In this document: piece after piece, positions 32,398 through 45,272 of the stretch | Position numbering within the stretch: the stretch's first letter is position 1 | How the letters are laid out: every line of letters begins with the position of its first letter | Assembly: GCA_036924285.1 (NCBI GenBank) | Contig: JAYKYS010000009.1 | Span: 4,402,001-4,466,000 of the forward strand | Direction of reading: 5' to 3' | DNA from: Asterella californica | Lineage: Eukaryota; Streptophyta; Marchantiopsida; Marchantiales; Aytoniaceae | Length of the DNA stretch: 64,000 bases | Program-made: the position numbers and the translations under genes | Notes under the pieces: model-generated | The model's database searches: none | Told to the model about the DNA's origin: nothing | The model's input: the letters and a program-made list of their open reading frames with translations, nothing else

Positions 32398-35300
32398 TCA
32401 GGATGCCATGACTCCGTTGTTTCTATCATTATCACCCTCGACGTTTGCTGGCTTCAGTCTCCATATCCCCGCCAGAGTGCTGCCAAAAATAGAGTGACAC
32501 ACGCTGGAGACGGCACAAGGTACCGCTGTGAGTGGGTTGCTGAAATGCTGACCGGCTAGCACGACCCCAAGCACCGAATTCTGCGAAACACAGTGAGACG
32601 ATGATTCAGCTCCCCGCAATTCATGGTACTGGTGTACGAACGTAGTTTACGTACCTAACCGAGCCAACTGAGTTTGTTCTAATTAAACAGGAAAATACGT
32701 TGGACTCAATGGACTTCGTAACGGGAGACTACTTCTCCACTGAGTTAGAATTGACAAAGAGACCGATTGCCGACAACTGAACATACGTTAGGTACATGAG
32801 AATGTCGGACAAGTGAACATAACTTCATACGTCGAGAATGGCAGATTTTATGAGGGACGACTCTCTAGTACAGAGGTAAGCCACAATTAACCCGGCCAAG
32901 TAAATATATTCATACGTCGAGAATGGCAGATTTTTTCAAGGACCACTCTCTAGTAAAGAGGTAACACGCAATTAGCCCGGCCAAGTACATAGGAAGAAGC
33001 AATTAGGGGCGGAATGCGCGCTAACTTGCTAGTGGAGTTTGCCAACTGTTTGTAACCGAAGGGTGTGCCGATAGGCACATTTCCAGAAAAGGTTCCCCTT
33101 GGTATAGAGTGCAATGCAGCTGACAAATGCAGTATGTACTGATAGAACTTGATCGGACAAGTGAACATAGTCATAAATCAGTCACGACTTAAGCTTGAAC
33201 TAGCTAGAGCTTTGGATATATCCAAAGGGCTTCTCACTATGAGATCATGTTCAGTGTGGAAGTTTATTTCATACAGCATCCACACTAGTGCCAACGCGCT
33301 GAATGCTGTCAGCAAAAAGTTCAAGTTGCTGTACGCCTCATACGAATCAAACGAATACCTGGAATAGTCGACTGAGATTAACTAGAGGCGAGGGAAATGT
33401 TCAAAGGAGTTCCAACACGTAAATCAACGTTAATGCCCTAGATTATCCGTCATCTGAATGACAAGTCACGGTTGACGTTTACTCAAAGTTTCATTTCTCA
33501 AGTTAGTTTTGCAGACCTCAAACAAATGTGACCGGACATTGGGAAAGAAACCGTAACCTGCATTCCAACTTCAATTGAAATGGTTCTGCAAGATGATTCG
33601 TCGAGTCGGAGCAACTTTGACAGCAAGTAACCTCCAGCAAAGCCAAGGCCGTGCAGGGCACCCACTGCTAGAAACACCTGTCCTCCAGAGGAAAGGATGG
33701 CAGTGGCACTACGACCTACCGCTCCAGCACAGACTATTGCGACCATGAACACAGCAACGGTTGGTGCCAGCAATGAAATTTTCTTGACCGCATTCTTGAA
33801 GAAATAGTTCATGAAAGCGCCTCCAAGAACTGGCAAGAGGACCACCTAACAAGACGAGGAGTAAATTGTCCGGGATACCTGATAACTCTGACCACATTAA
33901 ATTTTTTAGGAGTGACGCTAGAAAAGCCCACACGTCCAGGGTTAGTTACGCTTACCAAGGTAACTAACCCTGTGTTACTGCATTTCTGAGGCTACGACTC
34001 CGAACCTGAAACGAAGATTCCTTCTAAGGTACGAACATCTGATGAAACTTGCGTCCCTGACTGGCAGATCTCTAATCAACTTACCTGGACAGTGGAGACG
34101 AACAAGGAAGCCGCATCGACAGCTATGTACTGTCCGACAAGCTTCGCAGTCAAAACTGGAGTCATCACCTGCGATTTTCAAGTTTCCAAGTTGGGACTAG
34201 GAGTATTCTTTACCATTTCTCAGCGAAACATGAATGGAAATAGGCTCCTAAAACCACCTCACTCACCGCCATCTAAAACGACATTCTCACTCCAGAAGCA
34301 ATGTCCATATCAAGATGGAGACATACCACAGCTAAGAACGTGCTGGTTGCTGTCATGAGGACAGAAAGCGCTACATTTCCCCTGCAAAGAGTGGGCGCCA
34401 AGTTGTCAGTCTGAGCTCACCTGCAAGTTTATTCTGGAAGAGATGAACAGGTATTATTTTCTGAGTTTGAGTGTGCTTGGTTGGACTTATTGGTACACTG
34501 GTATTTCTGAGAAACTTCGCCCGCACACTTAGCAAAGCGTGGTAACATGTATGCTAACTTGGTTTGAGAAGTCAGCGAATGCATATAACCGAGGTATACT
34601 GCATGAGAGGTATACTGCAGATTAAGCGGAAACTAGCCATTAACACTGTACATACCTGGCAAGATATGTGACGATGTTACTGGCGGTGCCTACAAACCAA
34701 AACATCAGCGATTTCAGTGCAATTTTCTCACGGCTAACAGCAGATTTGGACGAAGCCTTTGCACCCTAACACGCAGTCTATACAACGGGAAACTGCTCAT
34801 GTCTGTGCAAAGTGGCGGGAAAACAACCCAAACTGGGAAATAGAAGGCAGTTTACATCATACGCTTGTTGAAAACTGAAACACCCAAAATGTATATTCCC
34901 CGCTTTCAGTCAATACCTCCAGGACAGCAAGATACCAGGATAAGTCCAGCTGCGTAATGTGGAGGCAATTGCAGCAACCTACTCACGAAGTAGCCTGACA
35001 AAGGCATTACCTGAACACGCGAAGAATGATAGCGGTAAGTGGTTTAAACTTTTGATATGGCTTCAGGCACGGGAGAACGAAATACAACTATGAACAAAAA
35101 AATGAAAAACCGGGAGATGAAGATTAAGATCAAGTTCCAAAGCAATTACCGGAAATAATCTAACATACCGTGTACTGGAGGATGACTCCCGCCAGCAACT
35201 CCCTGGGCATAAAAAACGCCCCTTGGAAATCCTTCGGGGTCAATGTCATACCCATTCCTGTCAAGCGAGCGCTTGATCAGAGTTTATCCTTGTATCACCT

Positions 35301-36286
35301 ACCATTGAATGTCAAGGCGAGCGTGTTTGGAGATTCTTTTAGGAGTATTTCAAGTGGTCAAGCTAAAATCACTCAGGAATACAATTCCCTTGATGTAGGC
35401 CCACATTTACGACGAGTACGCTCAATAAGAATTAGGGGATTCAGTGAGCTCTCCGGCTAGTCTCATATGCTCTCCTGTTCGGACAATTTAACAAACGTTT
35501 TCTAACGGTAAAACCATGCAAGATGATTTATTATGTAGACAATAGAAGCTCAGCAAAGGAAGTAGATGATACCGGTGGGTTTGAACTGGAAAACAGGAAG
35601 TGAATGCTGAGTGCTATCGGAGGATTTATGCACCGTAAACTGACAACTGCAATAACCCAGGTCATGCTCACTGTAGTACTTACCCAATCCAAAGTCACGA
35701 GAGCAAGAACAGCCATCACAGGTTTAAATGAAACTTGAAAATGTAAAGAGGCAAAGTGGGACGCACCAAGCATAGTAACTGTGATCCCAAAGACTTGCAC
35801 GTGCTGATTAATCCAACCGGTTGCGTTCGGCCAAACGAGGGCCATGATACAAGCCAATGCTACCCAAAAAGGAAAAGCAGACGACAAAGCGTCTCCAATC
35901 TGCTCTGCCTTTTTCTCCCAGCCCTGCAGCTCCACACTCGATTCTGCTGTTCCTTCTCCACCATCGTCAGGCGCGGCGGCAGATACTTCAGTAGAGGCAC
36001 GCAGGCGAGACTCGTAATGACTTTGTCCAGAACGAGCAGAATGTATTCCCTGTAAAGCCGAGGAGGAGAAACAGAACTCGTGCTTTTTGAAGGAGAGATA
36101 CGAAGGTTTGAGTGCAAGCTGGTTGATCTCAACTCCTCTTAAAATCGCCTGCGTCCTCGCGCGATTGAGCATCGAACAGCCCGATCTCCTCTCTACATGA
36201 CTTCCTCTGTGGAACCTTGAGAATCCACATTCTTGTACAGTCGCACGGGAGCCTCCGACTCCAGCAGAGGCAAGGGCGAGCTCCAT
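32398..36286 (-). CDS. BASS1: Plastid bile acid:sodium symporter family protein (BASS1-like), 8 exons
   Basis: Exons on the minus strand: 36286-35767, 35257-35169, 35010-34917, 34689-34656, 34381-34327, 34168-34085, 33845-33558, 32580-32398. All junctions are GT-AG and the phases join exactly, giving 1347 bp, 448 residues. I start at the ATG at 36286; an upstream GTG at 36316 is less likely. Residues 1-120 are Ser/Arg-rich and poor in acids, as expected for a chloroplast transit peptide. Then come the membrane segments, with family signatures TMLGMGMTLT, LILVSCCPGGTASN, VALSVLMTA, TISIEVGMQNSVLG and NPLTAVPCAVSSVCHS. The family uses the sodium gradient across the inner envelope to move organic anions; the substrate of BASS1 is not certain. 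Exon 4 is only 34 bp. The last intron is 977 bp and holds repeats. BASS1 fits better than BASS2 by motif wording. Confidence 0.9.
32824..32991. repeat. 85-bp tandem duplication in the BASS1 last intron
   Basis: Units 32824-32908 and 32909-32991 share TTCATACGTCGAGAATGGCA and end in CCGGCCAAGTA, which resembles the inverted end of the MITE at 29110-29560. The intron is four times longer than most others in this gene, so it has probably taken in transposon sequence. Confidence 0.75.
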
Positions 36287-37569
36287 GGGCGCCGCAGCAG
36301 AGAATCTGTCAAACACGAAAACCAGCTTACTTCCTTCCGACCCTTTTGACGGTATACTGGTACATCAGAGGAAAAGTCTCCCATAAATCTCTCAAAGAAG
36401 CCTTCAAGATCTGTGCACTATCTGGATCGAAAACAGGAGACCCGAAACTTGATTCCCCTTGATTACAGAAGTCAAAAAAAAAAACGCAGTAGTGCAGTCC
36501 ATGGACGGACAGTTTTCATCGTGGTCAAAAGTCCGTGTGTCAGACACTGAACATCCAATGCGGAGCCGCCAAATTGTCGCTACAAAGTCGCGAAGCATTT
36601 TCTTTTTAAATCCATCCATGAAGCGGCTGAGTGGCACTGCGGCACGGTTCGTTCTGCCGACAAGGATGGACACTCCTATAATTTAGCATTTACATGTAGG
36701 TGTCAGACGTCTGTCCCTTCGCCCGAAACCATTAGCTGAAAGGTGGGTCCACAACTGCAACCGAAACGATTCTTGAATGTCTTGCAGCCATTAGTTAAGT
36801 CAAGTGGAGGGAACAAACGCTTCCCAGAACTTTGCTGTTCTAGCGTAGCGGGGAGTTCATCCGTGTTGATACCGATCTGAGTTGCGTTGAGTTCGATTTT
36901 GATAAGCCATCATTCTGATCGGATAGAGCTAATACCAGTATGTTTGATCCACAGTATACTGCACGAGTAGATAAGCATTTGATCGCGCATCAGATTTGAA
37001 GGGAGTGCATGGCTTCAGAAGAAACGATATATGTACCGATATATGATTTCGTCCGGGAGAATGGGAGCTCAGCTAAGGAGCAAGAATATGCAAAGATATA
37101 TGTATATATTCATATCTGCTTTGCATGCAGGAGTATGTGAGGCTCTTACCCTCTCGAATCAGAACATTTTAGGTGGAGAGTAGGCTTTCCACGCTGTCTT
37201 GACAGTAGAATAGGTAGGACAAGTTCTCTGTGAGGAAAGAACCTTAACCCTAACTTTTGGAGGGTTCTTCAGGTTCCAACCAGTTTTTATCGTGTCGACA
37301 TCTTTTCAGCACTAGAACAATATCATCCAGTTACACGTACAGCACAGAATGTTCAAGCAGCCATCACTCCTTCATATGCCAACAAGCGGCTATGGTGCAA
37401 ATTTACTCCAGTTATCTGGCGAAGCACTGGAGCATGAAACCAAGAACAAGTGGAACACACTGACAGGGAATACCCAACTGTTGATGACAACCGTAGCACG
37501 TCTCTTGCGCAACTACATTCTGCAGGTTGATACAAAGCTAGCCTCGGCGCTAGCTTGATTTGATTGCTT
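36287..37569. other. Upstream region of BASS1, no gene called
   Basis: Presumed 5' UTR and promoter of the symporter gene (minus strand). A homopolymer A run lies at 36473-36483. Open frames at 36404-36686 and 37257-37560 occur on both strands but show no family. I see no convincing TATA box at a suitable distance. Confidence 0.35.
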
Positions 37570-38370
37570 GTGCCTTGGTTAAATCCTAAACTCACATAAA
37601 GTAGTTGTTTTGGTAAAATCTCAATTTTTTTTCATTTTTGTTTTTGCTGTATACTAAACCCAAGGAAATATGTAACTTTGTACCGTGACTGATAACAGCA
37701 GGTCCAGCATGTTTATCTTTATGTAAAGACACTACACTAAAATAAATAAGAAATAATCTGGGTTGATAATTTATTGTAAAAACATTTTAAACTGAATTTA
37801 CATAGATGTATGGTTTATGGCTAACATGCACTTCTCGCATTCTAATGAAGTGACATTTTGACTATTAATCTGTTGTGATGAAATAATCCAAAACTAAAAA
37901 AAGGAGGTCAAGTCTGACAAGTGTATTAAAGGTGCGATCAATTAAATTTTGATTAAAATATCATTTCTCAGCAAAGGCACTAGTGTGCCTTGGCTAAATC
38001 TTAAACCCAAAGAAGATATGGCTTTGATAAAATCTCACCTCTCACCCAATACGTTAGAACGGCTGCTATCGTTGCCCAACGGTGCTTTGGGTAAATCTTA
38101 AACCCACATAAGGCATCACTGCATGTTTGTGCTTTGGCTAAATCCTAATTACAAAAAGGTATGTGACTTGATAATTTCTCAATTCATCCAAGACCCTAGG
38201 ACGGCAGCTATTGTTATTGTTGCCCACCTATGCTTTGGCTAAATCTTAAACCCACAGAAAGTATATATCATTGTATGTCGGTGTCCTCGCTAAAACTAAA
38301 ACCCACATAAGATAAAGATGCCCACATGATCATAAACTCGCATAAAGGGTGTGCTTTGTAAAATCCTAGT
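37570..38370 (+). repeat. Array of a degenerate ~100-120-bp repeat, forward arm
   Basis: At least six units carry the core GCTTTGGCTAAATCTTAAAC or a close variant, followed by CCCACATAA and often by TTTGATAAAATCTCA and a CCTAGGACGGC segment. Starts lie near 37571, 37988, 38083, 38133, 38231, 38285 and 38352. No coding sequence. The same unit occurs inverted at 39540-39800. Confidence 0.75.
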
Positions 38371-39539
38371 TCTCACCGAACTAGGTAAAGTCCAGGTGAA
38401 AGGTATGATAAAACATGAAATTATAAGAGCTATCTGATAAAATCTGACCTTTGTTCTGGGGGCTGATCAAGTAAATTTCTGCTTCCGAGATAACCTAATT
38501 GCAAAATTCGAGGGTCTACAACTATTTAAGGATTGAGTTTACACTAAATTATAGATGGACCAAATGTTAGTCCACCTATAATTTGGAGAAATGAGGTTCT
38601 GACCTTGTGCCTATAATCGTGATCTTCTTCTTTTCAAGATCGATGTCCATATCAGACCATCTACAATACTGTTGAAGTAAGTCTAGATGGGTTTGAGTCT
38701 TTGTACCCTTCAAAACATGAGTAATAGGGCATGTCAAACTCGAATCTTTGGTAAATATTCTTTGCCTTCTAGCTAGTACTACGACTTCGGCCAAGACGCT
38801 ACGGATGTTTTCTCCAGCACCTCCAAAGGTGCATGTAGAAAGACATTACGTGCAGTTTCTTATTTGCCTTTAAAATATCCGATTTGGCTGTGAGTTTAGT
38901 GTCAAAAATGATTGACCTTAAAGAATTTATTCCAATTTTCAGAAAAATAAAATATTAAAAAATAAAGTAATCTTATCAATTAAGAAATATGATCATAAAC
39001 TATATATGGCTCTATACAAAGCTATCCTTTGATAAACTACAACTTTTCTCCTTCTATTCGTTAGAGAATTTTCCTTCTTAGCTTTTACACGGCTTAATCC
39101 ATCATCACCACAAATAAGTAACTTAAGACTGTTACTACCTTTCTTACATCGCTTAAGGAAGTTTGGCAAACTTCACCGGTTCTTTTGTATTTCTGCAGTG
39201 ATTTAAATCACCATACCCACTGAAGGAGAGTGTTAAACCAGTTACAGAGAAGCATAAACCATTTCTGGATTGCTTCCCTGCTATCTCTCTTCTTTGCCTT
39301 TTTAATGGCACGACCCAAGCGTGAGATTTCAGGCAGGTTCATGGAGGTCCAGCAGGGACACATACATGAAAATATGATATTATAACGTCTCCAACAACGA
39401 ATGATGGTAGCGTAGTGGTGAGAGGTTGGAATTTTAGAATTACAAGTCTGAAGTTTGAATCGTTATGTTCAATTTTTCTTGGGCGTACTACCACATGCAT
39501 CCTTGCTTAGAGTGCTTACCTCCTTTCTATGTGGTGCCG
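38371..39539. other. AT-rich spacer between the inverted arrays
   Basis: No gene. A segment at 39402-39475 resembles the head of a tRNA: GTAGCGTAGTGGT fits a pol III A box, and a GTTTGAATCG-type B box follows about 50 bases later. This may be a SINE head or decayed tRNA. It is not a tRNA I can fold or name. Confidence 0.35.
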
Positions 39540-39800
39540 CAGGACGTCTTCCTAAAGTCCTTGGTGACAATTGAGATTTTACCAAAACACCTTTTGTGAG
39601 TTTAGGATTTAACCAAAGCACAAGCGAGCAGAGATAACCATCGTCCTAGGGTCTTCGGTGAGAATTGAGATTTTACCATAGCACATACATTATGTGGGTT
39701 TAGGATTTAGCCAAGGAATAAGTGAGTATCGTGTTGGTGAGAACTAAGATTTCACCAAGATCCATACTTTTATGGGTTTAGGTTTTAATTGAAGATGAGA
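39540..39800 (-). repeat. Array of the same repeat, inverted arm
   Basis: Three units on the minus strand: TTTAGGATTTAACCAAAGCA near 39600, then at about 39700 and 39780 with decay. Each is preceded by GAGATTTTACCA and a GGTGAGAAT segment, the mirror image of the forward units. Confidence 0.75.
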
Positions 39801-41292
39801 ACCATGCATGCTCTCACTCAGTAATCAGCTTACACTCATATCCTTACCAAGTACCAGTGTCTCTAACTTCTCCACTCTCTTATAACTCTCCATTCATACT
39901 TTAGGTCTCTAGTAACCTGAAGTCACCTTATTTCGTGTCACTGCATTAGGACTTAGATAAAAGAGTTTTTCTCTTTGCAGTTTTGGCTGCACTTGTTCTT
40001 TTGTCTTAACTTCTGGAATATCAGGGTTCTCTGAAGCTCGACTAACCTAATTATCATTATTATTCTGCAATTACGGTAACCATAAAGGTAAAATGCTTTC
40101 AATCTACGGTAATGTCTGACCGATCCGGTATCCGGTTATGGCGAAGAAAGATTCAAATACTGCCGGCTCAAGCCATATGCATGGGTTCGAGACGATACTC
40201 TTGGTTTTTATCCTTGTATATTTGAGTAAATTATTTTCTCTTTTACTTTAAACTCTTTACATGACTTACATGCTGCATGCATAAGCTCCGGGCCGCGAAT
40301 CTTCAGGCTTGGTGATGTCCGCCGAGGCGATGAGAAGAGAACGAAGAAGAACCGTGGAGTGAGAAATAGGGACTCAAAGCTAAGGGACTCTAGCTTGTTA
40401 CGTCAAATCACTATGCAAGAACGATGATAGCGTCTTGTCATGATCAGATCTTACGGAGATTCGACTCTCATAGCTTGCGTAGCACGATTCTAGTTTCTAA
40501 GGCTCTCTTCAGCCGTGCACTACAGCACGGCGGTAACACGATGCCACTTAACTCATCCGGCACATAGTTATCGTCAATGTCTCCAGTTACCAGTAGCAGT
40601 TTCCGTCGTGTTTCGTCCGAGCTCTTGTGGAGGTTCTGACTTTCTTGATTCACGTGTCCTCTCTGGATCTTTCGGAGAAGTATCAAGTTCTCTGGCTGTC
40701 TAAATCTTCTTACAACATATTGCTGCTCACATGTACGAAGGATGAAAAGAGTGGTCCAGATTGTTAACGTATCTTCGCGCGGATGCAGATGGATTCTGTG
40801 AACATCCTTACGACGGCGTTAATGTGTTCGCCTTCTTTGTTATCTCTTATGTCTCGGGCGCTGCAATCCTTGACTTCTGTTGTAACTTTCTCCATTATAT
40901 TTTAGATCTTCGAGTTGACGGAGAGACCTCTGCTCTCAGAAACGCGGTTTCCCTGCAGTCATTGGCATATTAAAGAGATCGCACTGATCGCCCAGTTTCA
41001 AACTGATCGAGTTTGTGTGGCATCAGCACCCAAGCGAGAAGCACCTAGTGGGAGTTGTGCGAGCGGGAAGGCTTCAATCAACATTCCTTCTATGGTTTAG
41101 CTTTCTGCCGGAAATCACCAGAAGTCATATTTACATTGGAACAGATGCAAACGCGAATTGAAGCAAGCATATATTTTCTCTATAATGCCGAGTTCCGCAA
41201 AGGTGGAACTGGAGCTCCGGCATTGAAGAGTTTAAAATGTGAATGGCGATGACCGGGAATTGCCTCAAGAAAAGCCGTCCAAGTTTCAAATC
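39801..41292. other. Intergenic region upstream of the purine permease gene
   Basis: A minus-strand frame at 40468-40780 looks protein-like (LILLRKIQRGHVNQESQNL, DDNYVPDELSGIVLPPC) but belongs to no family I know. It might be an exon of an unrecognised gene. Confidence 0.3.
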
Positions 41293-43309
41293 ATGAGCGT
41301 GAGGGAGAATGTAGATTTCAACCAATATTACAGTCCAAATTCGAATCATTTGACGAGCATTAACTGTCCAATGGACAGCGATGTGTTTGGGAGAAGTTCA
41401 ACCGGACAGGAGACCAGGAAGCTGCAGCATAGTCGATCTTGCCATCAGAGCTCTAAGGGAAATCAAGAGGTCAGCAGCTGCAGTAGCCCAAAGTCAAACC
41501 ATTCAATTATCATGCCAGTGGACGACGAACCAGGTGAGAAAACTCGCGATCGGTCGTCGAAGTTGATATACCTTACTGCTATTCACATTCGCTATTCTCT
41601 TAATTCTGATCGATTGACGTATTCGCGGGTTATAATTGACAGTGTCAGGTTTCAGTTCTCATATATCGCATCCATGGGATTCTTTTAACTCTACTTATAT
41701 GTACTTGTTCGCACGGTGAGATTTACTTGTTTCGTGTAGTACACAAATATAGAACAGAACATACTGCATACTGCAGAACATATTTCTTGGGTATTGCGCG
41801 ATACCTGTATGTGGTATACAGTACTTTTTGCTGGTATCACTTTGAATCCAGGCCAAAGTTCGCGATTCTCAAAAGATAATTATTGCGTGCTTTCTGTACA
41901 CTGTCAGATAGCCAAACGCAATGAACTCGAAGTAGAGTATTATACCGTGAGCATGTTACCATACCTGCACCACAGTACAAGTAAAAGCAGAGCATGAGCG
42001 TTACAGAAATTAAGTCACGATGCACCACGAATCCGGAGGCCTGGAGGACCCTGAAGCACTTTATCTTCTAAAATGCTAATTTCCTATTTGTGCACAAGAA
42101 GACCGTGCGAGATTGAAGCAAAGCTTTAACAAAACCTGGACTGCTTTGTACTATTAGGACCCCAGGGTGGAGACATAAATCTGAGCTGCAAAGAGCACCG
42201 AAGTTTTGAACTGGGCGCCAGAAATTTCAGATACTGGGGGCTAGTACTTCTCACATCCGCTACGCTAACTGTCAGTTACATATCTGCCACGCTGCTTGGA
42301 AGGTTCTACTTCGACAGAGGAGGCAAAAGTTTATGGCTGTACACTCTTTCTCAGTCGGTCGGATTTCCCCTAACAGCCTTAGTAATGCTCGTAATCCGCA
42401 TGTTCCGTGAGCTGAACTACACCATAACCTTGTACGCTTTGACAGCATACGTCTTTCTCGGCATAATTGTGGCCATTGACAACGTCTTCTATTCATGGAG
42501 TGTATTCTACTTGCCGATATCAACCGTCGGTTTGTTAGGAGCAACTCATGCGGGTTTCACATCATTGTTTGCATACTTATTGGTGAAGAAGAAACTAACC
42601 CCCTACTCACTGAACTGCGTCATTCTTGTCACCCTGAGCGCCGTGATCTTGGTACTGGCATCAGGTCGAGATCACATTAGCGGTGCAGAATCACAAAGTA
42701 GGAAGAACTATATAATCGGCTTTTTGATGTCCATCTTGGCCAACTTACTGTACGGTCTCCTTCTCCCGTTGATGGAGCTTTTACTTCACAAACTTGAGTG
42801 CGCTAGAACGAGAAAGGAAGCCAAGAGGACTAGTGGAGAGTTTAACCTCGAGCACGACCAGAAATGTTTGGAAGAGGACAAGTATCTAGAAGTCTACATC
42901 ATGCTGGAGATGCACACATACTCGACTGCCTTTGCAAGTGCTGCTGACTTTATCGCTCTGATGGCCAGCGGAGATTACAGCACGTTGAAGAATGAGATGA
43001 AAACGTTCGAAGGTGGAACGGGGATCTACTGGCTTACCTTCGCGTCGGGTGCAGTTGGATGAACTTAGTGCTCTTACAACCCTTGGAATGATTTTGCTCA
43101 CATCATCGCTCTTTGCAGGAGTTTTTAACAGCCTCAATCTGCCTTTTCTGGCCGTCGCTGCAGTAATTTGTTTCGGTGATGACTTCGGGGGACTCAAGGC
43201 AGTTGCCATGATCGTGTCTCTCTGGGGTTTTGCTTCTTATATTTATGGTGGATATATCGAGTCTTCACAGAGAGCTGTCGAAGCAAAAGTGACAGAATAT
43301 CCGGAATAA
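41293..43309 (+). CDS. Purine permease (PUP)-like transporter, apparent frameshift
   Basis: Exon 1 is 41293-41533 (ATG at 41293 is the first in frame; the frame is open upstream only to 41236). Intron 41534-42157 is GT-AG and the phase joins exactly. Exon 2 begins at 42158. It encodes membrane segments with PUP features: YWGLVLLTSATLTVSY, then FYFDRGGKSLWLYTL, LPISTVGLLGATHAGFT and KKKLTPYSLNCVILVTLSAV. PUPs are DMT-superfamily proteins that take up purines and cytokinins with protons. The frame hits a stop at 43060 after FASGAVG. The next frame immediately carries the expected last part (TLGMILLTSSLFAGVF, VSLWGFASYIYGGY) to a stop at 43309. No intron of plausible length fits between, so one base is lost or the assembly is wrong. 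Between membrane segments lies an unusual charged insertion (residues near RTRKEAKRTSGEFNLEHD). Confidence 0.8.
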
Positions 43310-45272
43310 ATCGTCACGTTCCCTGATACCCATCGTAATCTTAGAAAAGAAATTTTCATCTTGAATCTTTCTAAGTTACTCATTCACCCTTCCACTATGA
43401 CATACGACCACATGACGGACCTTGGAAATCCCACACTCACCATGCTTGCATGCCGCTGAGTTTAATGTCACACATGAAGCGCCAACTGTGACAAAACTAT
43501 AGGATCACGCAAAGCTCTCCCGGTGGGGCATTCTTGTCACTCCCGCAAACGATTTTATGGGTTTCCTAGGTCTCTTCCATAAGTTTCCTCTTCTCACAAT
43601 CGTTCGACCTTTTCCACTCGGACCTCTTGTACACACGGCTTACAGGTTCGAACCTCAATCTCGTTTGTACTTTTTCTGGGGTGGCCACAATATTCTGGGA
43701 TCCGCCTACTGCTTCTGAGCGGATTTCCATACTCGAATGACAATGCAGAAATCATAGAAAGCTGACCGTCCCTTGGACGGATTGGAGCCCCATTATTAAT
43801 AACTTGGAACCGCTTGAGTGTTGGCAAATGGGCAACAATTAAGACAATCTTATACTGGCAGAGAACGTAACTTTTCATCTTCGCGTAGCTCAGAGTAAGT
43901 CTGTTGTGTTTCCCGGATTCTCTAGCTCAACACCAACTAGTTACATGGAGAACCTATCACTAATTCACGTGGATCTATGGAACTGTATACACACTAACTG
44001 TTGCATTTCTGCAAGTGCTTGGGTTCATTCTTTTTCGCGTGATATTGCTCATGATCAGGTAGCCTAGGGATTCTCTACGAATCGTTCGATTCGTAGAGAA
44101 TGATTCTCAGTCAACGGAGGCAGGGTATGGTACTTTTTCCAGTACAGATTAGACTTCACACGGGCGGCATTGCAACTTCGTGAAACCTTAATATGATGCT
44201 TACGATCTCAAAGCTTCTTTCCTCTTTTTCCTTTGCTGTGCTTGTAGACTCTACGAAGATGTCCGCCCAGGACGTGCCAAGGCTTGAACCCAATATATGT
44301 CTTCCACCTACTTCCTCGAGACACCGTCTAAAAGCATTAGACCACTGACAGTGAGACAAACTCGGAGACCTGTACTGTTGGTGTCCCTGTAGCTTCCTAC
44401 ATTTAGGACTTATCCATCTGACCAGTCTAAAAAGCTGCAATCACTGGCCAGACAGCTTCAGATCACGGCTTCAGGCCGGCTTGTAAGTTCAACTTTTATC
44501 TCTAGTTCAGTAAAACATCTAGTCGCGTGTTGTCAAAAGGTTTTATAACGATGCATATGTTTTGACATGAGATATGCCAAGATGATCTTTTGGCATATTT
44601 CATATCAACACGTCTTGTCGTCTGGTGGCATGCGTTTCGTGAGCAGTGGAAAATTATGATCCCACTTTTGTTTCTTCTTGGTAAACAGAGCTGCTAGAAT
44701 CTAAGGCTGAATTCCCATGCATAACGGATCCATTGCTGATGCTGCCGGACTCTCACTCTCATTCTCCCTCTCTCTTCTTATCGTTGGCACTTCCGTCTCA
44801 TGAGTAACGTCCTGATGTACAATCCCTGGTGGAAGTGTACGTAGAGTATCATCGATGCTCTGGATGATTCACAATCAGCTGCGGCAGTCATATCCGCATT
44901 TTGCCGATCGCGAAGAGGAGGACAAGCTTCCTTCTCCAGCAACCCAATCTCTGAAAGTGTCGAGAGGATCACCGGACACCCTTGAAGAGTGCGAGGCTTT
45001 TAGTTCATGATGCATTGTCTTAAACCATCGTGCTCCCTGAGTAAAACAGCAGACGTCGAAATTACCTTTCATGGCTGGATCTTGCTTTCAGAATTCCGTT
45101 GGCCTCTAGTCGACATAGGTTGCGTTCATCACGACTTTCTCTTTTTGGCGAAGTGCAAGGATTAGAGATGATATATAAGATAAAATATTCTGCTTTCATG
45201 ACGCATCTGCATCATCTGTTAGCTTACTCAAACTTAATGCAGACGGTGTACAGAGAAATGCTGTTCCCGACG
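43310..45272. other. Intergenic region with a near-perfect palindrome
   Basis: A 32-bp palindrome lies at 44070-44101: 15-bp perfect arms with a 2-base centre. Minus-strand frames at 43594-43878, 44156-44440 and 44778-45072 have no family I recognise. Confidence 0.5.

Noticed and set aside
35531..35766. Extension of the BASS1 first exon (open for 78 more codons)
   Set aside because: Intron read-through: the GT at 35766 followed by exon 2 at 35257 restores the family motif TMLGMGMTLT.
39402..39475. tRNA gene
   Set aside because: A-box and B-box-like motifs exist but I could not find a cloverleaf or paired acceptor stem. At most a SINE head.
43048..43080. A 15-20 base intron explaining the purine permease frameshift
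   Set aside because: Far below the minimum size of plant introns, and the branch and pyrimidine signals are absent.
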